Source: Kaistella chaponensis
Lineage (GTDB): Bacteria > Bacteroidota > Bacteroidia > Flavobacteriales > Weeksellaceae
Direction of reading: 5' to 3'
NCBI RefSeq assembly: GCF_900156725.1
Contig: NZ_FTOI01000001.1
Coordinates: forward strand, 248,001-312,000
DNA length: 64,000 bases
A model generated the notes under the pieces. The model was not told the DNA's origin, did no database searches, and was given only the letters and a program-made list of their open reading frames with translations. Below, piece after piece: positions 59,246 to 64,000 of this stretch (the stretch's first letter is position 1; every line of letters starts with the position of its first letter). Both the position numbers and the translations under genes were made by a program.

Positions 59246-60508
59246 ATGGAAACGAGGGAAAAAATTGTGATTATTGGTGGAGGCTTCGCAGGACTTCAGT
59301 TAGCGAAGGCTCTTAACAAAAAGCGTAAGAAAGTAATTGTGATCGATAAGGTAAACCATCATATGTTTCAACCGCTTTTTTATCAGGTTGCATGTGGAAG
59401 GATTGAGCCGAGTAATATTTCCTTTCCTTTTCGGAAAATCTTTCAGCGTTCCAGAAATATACAATTCCGCATGGTGGAAGTTCAGAAAATTCTTCCTGAA
59501 CAAAATAAAATTATTACCGAAGATGCAGAATTCACCTATGATAAACTCGTCATCGCGACTGGATGCAAAACCAATTTCTTTGGAAATTCGAAAATGCAAG
59601 GTCTTACCTATGGAATGAAAAATACGCAGGAAGCGATTGCGATTCGGAACAATATTCTCTTGACCTTCGAGAAATTAATTATTGAAAAACGTCGATCAGA
59701 TGACGGAAACTGGAATATCGTTATCGTAGGAAGCGGACCAACTGGTGTGGAATTAGCCGGAGCATTTGCGGAAATGAAAAAGGATATTCTTCCTCGAGAT
59801 TATCCGAACATGAATTTTAATGATCTGCAAATTATCCTGATCAGTTCTACCGAAAAGCCGCTTAACGTAATGAGCAAAGAAGCGCAGGAAAAATCGGAGC
59901 TGTATTTGAAAGAACTCGGAGTCCATTTTAGGAGTGGCGAATTTGTTACCGATTATGATGGTGATCAGGTGACGATGAAAAGCGGTAATACCATTAAATC
60001 TAATAATGTGATTTGGGCAGCTGGAGTTACCGGTAATGTCATTGAGGGCTTAAATCCTGAAATCATCGTAAGAAATCGCTACAAAACCGATCGTTTTAAT
60101 CGAGTTCAAGGATACAAAAATATTTTTGCAATTGGGGACATTGCTTACATGGAAACTCCAAAATATCCTGAAGCGCATCCACAGGTGGCAAATGTGGCCA
60201 TTAATCAGGGAACTAATTTAGCATCAAATCTTCTTAAAAATTCTGAAAATAATTGGGAAGAATACGAATATAAAGATCAAGGAAGTATGGCAACCATCGG
60301 AAAGCATAGAGCGGTTGTTGATTTACCTCAATTTAAATTTCAAGGTTTTCTAGCTTGGTATTTTTGGATGTTTCTCCACTTAATGCTTATTCTATCCGTA
60401 AGAAATAAACTTGCCATTTTCTTTAACTGGATGTGGAGTTATATCAACAGAGATTCCTCTTTGCGTCTGATCATTATTCCAAACAGAAAAAATAATACTG
60501 AACAATGA
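59246..60508 (+). CDS. ndh: Type II NADH dehydrogenase-like FAD oxidoreductase
   Basis: A 420-residue NDH-2-type enzyme that passes electrons from NADH to menaquinone without pumping protons. The FAD-binding motif is [16 protein letters not shown], followed by [20 protein letters not shown]. The NADH site is [20 protein letters not shown], and the second FAD motif is [22 protein letters not shown]-terminal membrane-contact region reads [20 protein letters not shown]. Its end overlaps trmD by 4 bp (ATGA), which indicates coupling. Confidence 0.92.
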   Translation: METREKIVIIGGGFAGLQLAKALNKKRKKVIVIDKVNHHMFQPLFYQVACGRIEPSNISFPFRKIFQRSRNIQFRMVEVQKILPEQNKIITEDAEFTYDKLVIATGCKTNFFGNSKMQGLTYGMKNTQEAIAIRNNILLTFEKLIIEKRRSDDGNWNIVIVGSGPTGVELAGAFAEMKKDILPRDYPNMNFNDLQIILISSTEKPLNVMSKEAQEKSELYLKELGVHFRSGEFVTDYDGDQVTMKSGNTIKSNNVIWAAGVTGNVIEGLNPEIIVRNRYKTDRFNRVQGYKNIFAIGDIAYMETPKYPEAHPQVANVAINQGTNLASNLLKNSENNWEEYEYKDQGSMATIGKHRAVVDLPQFKFQGFLAWYFWMFLHLMLILSVRNKLAIFFNWMWSYINRDSSLRLIIIPNRKNNTEQ

Positions 60509-61179
60509 GAATCGATATAATAAGTGTCTTACCTGAATTAATGGAAAGTCCTTTCAAAGCGTCTATTTTAAAAAGAGCTGCAGAAAAAGGGATTGTAGAA
60601 GTTCATTTTCATCAGCTTCGAAATTATGGCTTAGGAAAACATCGCCAAATCGACGATGAACCTTATGGCGGTTCAGCTGGAATGGTCATGATGATTGAGC
60701 CTCTAGATCTGTGCATTTCTGACCTGAAATCTCAACGCGATTACGATGAAATCATCTATTTAACGCCCGATGGAGAAACGCTAAATCAAAAAATTGCAAA
60801 TACGCTTTCTCTGAAAAATAATTTAATCTTTCTCTGTGGGCATTATAAAGGAATCGATCAAAGACTTCGCGATCTCCATATTACCAAAGAAATCTCGATT
60901 GGCGACTATGTATTAACAGGCGGTGAATTGGCCGCTTGTGTTTTAGCAGACACCATTATTCGGCTGGTTCCGGGTGTTCTAAACGACGAACAAAGTGCTT
61001 TGACCGACAGTTTTCAAGATAATCTACTTTCTCCACCAATTTATACAAGACCTTCCGAATACAAAGGTTTGAAAGTTCCCGAAATTTTATTGAGCGGAAA
61101 TTCCCGTAAAATTGAAGATTGGCTGCATGAACAAGCCATGAAAATCACAGAGGAAAAAAGACCAGATATTTTAAGATAA
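60505..61179 (+). CDS. trmD: tRNA (guanine-37-N1)-methyltransferase
   Basis: A 224-residue SPOUT enzyme that methylates G37 next to the anticodon to prevent frameshifting. Characteristic segments are [54 protein letters not shown] and the knot [20 protein letters not shown] / [14 protein letters not shown]. The C-terminal domain with [19 protein letters not shown] is complete. It is not in the usual rpsP-rimM-trmD-rplS order; here it follows ndh. Confidence 0.98.
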   Translation: MRIDIISVLPELMESPFKASILKRAAEKGIVEVHFHQLRNYGLGKHRQIDDEPYGGSAGMVMMIEPLDLCISDLKSQRDYDEIIYLTPDGETLNQKIANTLSLKNNLIFLCGHYKGIDQRLRDLHITKEISIGDYVLTGGELAACVLADTIIRLVPGVLNDEQSALTDSFQDNLLSPPIYTRPSEYKGLKVPEILLSGNSRKIEDWLHEQAMKITEEKRPDILR

Positions 61180-61206
61180 TTCAATCATAATAAATTATTT
61201 TTTTTC

Positions 61207-61214
61207 TATATTTG
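61207..61214 (+). promoter_or_regulatory. Candidate -7 box for the endonuclease-family gene
   Basis: TATATTTG matches TANNTTTG, 22 bp before the ATG at 61237. No clear -33 element. Confidence 0.4.
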
Positions 61215-61236
61215 ACAAACACGTGTTCAACGCTTA

Positions 61237-62184
61237 ATGGAAAATAATGAAAGGAAAGAGCTTTTTGCTTTTTATAATGTAGAAAATTTATTTTCTCCCG
61301 ATCCTACACCGATTCACCGATTAGATCCTACAATTTCAGGACTGAGAAATTGGGACGAAAGAAAGTATAAAAACAAGTTATTTAAAATTGCACACGTTTT
61401 CGAGTTAATCCGGGAAACGGAAGAAGTGCTTCCAATGCTCATTGGTTTGGCGGAAATTCAAGGACAAGCTCCGTTGGATGAGTTGGTTACAATGCCGCCA
61501 TTTAATTCTGAATATGGTGTTATTCATTACGATTCTATGGATGAAAGAGGAGTTGATGTTGCTTTGTTATATGACAAAAGTAAGATCGAAATTTTATCCT
61601 CAGAACCCATCACCTACTTTTTCGAAATTGAAGATGATCATCCTGCGAATTACGATACAACGAGAGATATTTTACATTGTAGAATTAAATATGAAACAGA
61701 GATTATCAATGTATTTGTCTTGCATCTCCCTTCAAAAAGGGAAAAAGATGTCAATAAACCCAAACGCGAGTTTATCTTAAATGATATTCACAAAAAAATA
61801 ATAAACATTGTTTCGAAAACTACAGAAGCAGTACTGATTTGTGGAGATTTTAATGAAAATCCCGATGATGAAAATATTACAAATCTCCTTTATGATAGCG
61901 ATTTAAACAAAATGTTGGTTAATCCTTCTCTGGAATTGTATAAAAATAAAAATTTTTCTACCTTTTATTACAAGGATGGCTTACTTTTTGACCAAATTCT
62001 CTTGTCAAATAATTTTTTTAAGGAAAACTCTGGGTTAAAATTTGCTGAAGCTAAAGTTTTTAATCATCCAAAATTAGCAAACTGGGTAGGTAATTTTAAA
62101 GGTAAACCTTTCCGGACTTTTGCAGGCACAAGATATTTGGGCGGATATAGTGATCACTTTCCCGTCTTAACCCAGTTTTTGTAA
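61237..62184 (+). CDS. Endonuclease/exonuclease/phosphatase family protein
   Basis: A 315-residue EEP-family protein. Motifs are FYNVENLFSPDPTP at the start, MLIGLAEIQGQAPLDEL with the metal-binding glutamate, FVLHLPSKREKDVNKPKREF, ICGDFNENPDDENITNLL and the catalytic GGYSDHFPVLT at the end. No signal peptide is seen, so it probably acts in the cytoplasm. Substrates in the family range from DNA to phosphoesters, and cannot be resolved. Confidence 0.9.
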   Translation: MENNERKELFAFYNVENLFSPDPTPIHRLDPTISGLRNWDERKYKNKLFKIAHVFELIRETEEVLPMLIGLAEIQGQAPLDELVTMPPFNSEYGVIHYDSMDERGVDVALLYDKSKIEILSSEPITYFFEIEDDHPANYDTTRDILHCRIKYETEIINVFVLHLPSKREKDVNKPKREFILNDIHKKIINIVSKTTEAVLICGDFNENPDDENITNLLYDSDLNKMLVNPSLELYKNKNFSTFYYKDGLLFDQILLSNNFFKENSGLKFAEAKVFNHPKLANWVGNFKGKPFRTFAGTRYLGGYSDHFPVLTQFL

Positions 62185-62208
62185 AACAAGTTAAAATTTA
62201 TATAATAA

Positions 62209-62679
62209 GTGAAAAACGCAACTAACACCGATTACCATTTAGATACGGTCGACAAACAGATCATTTATATGCTGATGGATAACGCCAAAACTTCTTTGGC
62301 GCATATCTCCAAAAACATCGGTATTTCTACCACTGCAGTTCATCAAAGAATTAAAAAATTGGAGCAAGCTGGAGTAATAGAAAATTCGATTTCCTTTCTT
62401 AATCCAAGAAAAATTGGCTTTAAAGTAGTTTCCTATATAGGAATGTTTTTGGAGCAACCCAGCCATTATCAAGATACCATTAAAGCTTTGAACGATGTCA
62501 AAGAAGTGGTTGAAGCGCATTATACCACAGGAAATTACACCATTTTCTTGAAAGTACTTTGCCGAGACAACGACCATTTAATGGAGATTTTGAACAAACT
62601 TCAGAAAATGAAAGGAGTTACACGTACAGAAACTTTTATTTCGTTGGAACAAAGCATTAACCGACAATTAAAAGTATAA
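62209..62679 (+). CDS. Lrp/AsnC-family transcriptional regulator
   Basis: A 156-residue feast/famine regulator. The N-terminal winged HTH reads DTVDKQIIYMLMDNAKTSLA / HISKNIGISTTAVHQRIKKL, and the C-terminal RAM ligand-binding domain includes VVSYIGMFLEQPSHYQDTIK and VVEAHYTTGNYTIFLKVLC. Amino acids are the usual effectors. The start is a GTG at 62209, 24 bp after the endonuclease-like gene. A hairpin with a T-run lies about 95 bp downstream. Confidence 0.94.
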   Translation: MKNATNTDYHLDTVDKQIIYMLMDNAKTSLAHISKNIGISTTAVHQRIKKLEQAGVIENSISFLNPRKIGFKVVSYIGMFLEQPSHYQDTIKALNDVKEVVEAHYTTGNYTIFLKVLCRDNDHLMEILNKLQKMKGVTRTETFISLEQSINRQLKV

Positions 62680-63008
62680 GTTCTTTGTACTTTTTTCTGA
62701 ATAAAGAGCCTGTTTACAATTGTTCTGAATTCTTTAATCCCGAAAAATCTATAGAGAACAGCTGTAGAAAAGAAAAAAAATGCTCTCTTTGGAAGCATTT
62801 TTTTTCTCTTTTAATAGACCTAAAAAGGATTCAAACTTTTAGGATTTTTACGGGTTTTTACAATCAATCGAACGGGCGCTTTCATCCTTTGTTCAAAATC
62901 AATGTTTTTTTTTATTGACGTGAAGGAATGATTTTCATTTTCCATTGCAATAAATTGATTTCAATTGGTTAAATTTACCATCCTAATTTTATAACTATTT
63001 TCTGAATA
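62680..63008. other. 329-bp gap between the Lrp-like gene and deoC
   Basis: It contains the terminator at 62773-62810 and otherwise AT-rich DNA. A 77-codon open frame at 62685-62918 has low-complexity, shadow-like composition and I do not regard it as a gene. Confidence 0.55.
62773..62810 (+). terminator. Terminator of the Lrp-like gene
   Basis: AAAAAAAATGCT (62773-62784) pairs with AGCATTTTTTTT (62794-62805), followed by a pyrimidine-rich tail. Confidence 0.75.
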
Positions 63009-64000
63009 ATGACGAAAACAATGGAAAAAAATCATGTAAAAGCAGTCGATATTCACGCCGAAATCCGCAATGAAGGTCTTCCCTTCAATACCAAATATTT
63101 CGATGCCATCAATATCAACAGAAGTGCTATTGACCGCAGAGTTTCTACTTTATCAGGAAGAAGAAGCGTGAAAAAAGAATTCCAGGCAGCGTGGTTGCTC
63201 AAAGCAATTTCCATGATCGACCTCACTACTTTAGCAGGAGACGATACGCGCGGAAACGTGATGCGTTTATGTGAAAAAGCGAAAAATCCTGTTCGTGCCG
63301 ATCTTTTGCAGGCATTAGGAATGGAAAATGCAAGCCTTACAACAGGCGCAGTTTGCGTGTATCATACTTTAATTCCCTTCGCGAAAGAAGCTTTAAAGGG
63401 AACTTCAATCCCAATCGCGGCAGTTTCTACCGGATTTCCCGCCGGAAATATTTCCTTAGAAGATAAAATCACCGAAATAAAAAAATCCGTTGCAGCCGGA
63501 GCAAAAGAAATCGACATCGTTATTTCCCGCGATCTGGTTCTGGAATCAAAATGGAAAGAACTCTACGATGAAATAAAGCTTTGCAGAGAAGCTTGCGGAG
63601 ATGCACACATGAAAACCATTCTCGCCACCGGAGAAATCCCCACTTACACGAAAGTCGCAAAAGCTTCTTGGGTTGCAATGATGGCAGGATCAGATTTCAT
63701 CAAAACATCCACCGGTAAAGAGTCGGTCAACGCAACTTTAGCCGTGAGTTTGGTCATGATCCGTTGTATCCGCGATTATTACGAATTAACCGGCGTGAAA
63801 GTCGGCTACAAACCAGCCGGCGGAATTCAAAAAGCAAAACAGGCACTCGATTATTTAATTTTATTGAAAGAAGAATTAGGCAACGATTGGCTCACTCCAG
63901 ATTTGTTCCGATTCGGTGCGAGTTCTTTGTTAGGCGACATCGAGCGACAGTTAGAACACTTCGTCACCGGAAGATACAGCGCCAATTTCCGTCATCCGAT
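63009..64000 (+). CDS. deoC: Deoxyribose-phosphate aldolase (3' end outside window)
   Basis: The frame is open from ATG 63009 to the window edge, about 330 codons. The product, which splits 2-deoxyribose 5-phosphate into acetaldehyde and glyceraldehyde 3-phosphate, shows SMIDLTTLAGDDTRGNVMRL near the start. The Schiff-base lysine lies in SDFIKTSTGKESVNATLAVS and the second lysine in VGYKPAGGIQKAKQALDYL; FRFGASSLLGDIERQL is near the end. It is of the long DeoC type (E. coli DeoC has about 260 residues). The stop codon is not in the window. Confidence 0.95.
   Translation, partial: MTKTMEKNHVKAVDIHAEIRNEGLPFNTKYFDAININRSAIDRRVSTLSGRRSVKKEFQAAWLLKAISMIDLTTLAGDDTRGNVMRLCEKAKNPVRADLLQALGMENASLTTGAVCVYHTLIPFAKEALKGTSIPIAAVSTGFPAGNISLEDKITEIKKSVAAGAKEIDIVISRDLVLESKWKELYDEIKLCREACGDAHMKTILATGEIPTYTKVAKASWVAMMAGSDFIKTSTGKESVNATLAVSLVMIRCIRDYYELTGVKVGYKPAGGIQKAKQALDYLILLKEELGNDWLTPDLFRFGASSLLGDIERQLEHFVTGRYSANFRHP

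Noticed and set aside
62685..62918. 77-codon plus-strand frame after the Lrp-like gene
   Set aside because: It crosses the terminator and has composition typical of translated AT-rich noncoding DNA.

Overview
The window is AT-rich, densely coded chromosome from a member of the Bacteroidota, most likely class Flavobacteriia and close to Chryseobacterium/Kaistella (family-level placement is inference). Support comes from type IX secretion (T9SS) sorting tails, promoters of the TANNTTTG type, a Bat aerotolerance cluster, the gene order efp / LpxD-like / sucD, an OlsF-type fused aminolipid acyltransferase, and almost no Shine-Dalgarno sequences. Most of the window is ordinary housekeeping; both ends cut through genes (efp at the left, deoC at the right).

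Layout. 1-2930: end of efp, a second LpxD-like acyltransferase, sucD and a beta-barrel protein. 2945-3800: no gene, but two arrays of 21-bp repeats. 3805-4364: mazEF toxin-antitoxin. 4585-11417 (minus): small exported protein, NatAB-like ABC exporter, lipoprotein, dusB, and a thioredoxin/DUF3575 operon. 11626-13236: large T9SS-secreted adhesin-like protein. 13401-15074: glnS. 15401-26527: an accessory island with two membrane-protein/histidine-kinase pairs, one LuxR-type response regulator, unknown genes and a six-gene operon of exported proteins that includes a DUF6175 protein. 26871-29394: menC, GNAT, fbp. 29658-32741: aspartate kinase and the OlsF-like protein. 32828: tRNA-Phe. 33683-45715: mutS2, ung, mscS, pdxJ, acyl-CoA ligase, mvaD and neighbours. 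45721-54277 (minus): marC, then the MoxR/DUF58/Bat cluster. 54638-64000: dinB-like, rlmB, nitroreductase, hemB, ndh, trmD, endonuclease-like, lrp-like and deoC.

The most interesting region is 15075-27420. Between the two kinase modules lie decayed, still partly in-frame fragments of menC and glnS, the two genes that flank the island. They have the orientation and order expected at the junction of a tandem duplication of the glnS-to-menC segment. The six-gene exported operon at 21819-26527 looks like a conserved but uncharacterised Bacteroidota envelope system next to its own candidate two-component regulators.

Other signals: two diverged copies of an interspersed repeat with conserved ends, a 140-bp MITE-like palindromic element, a 93-base stretch without G ahead of ung, and five genes whose TANNTTTG box ends 4-5 bases before the start codon, which points to leaderless mRNAs. 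All functional calls come from reading the sequence; no database search was run.
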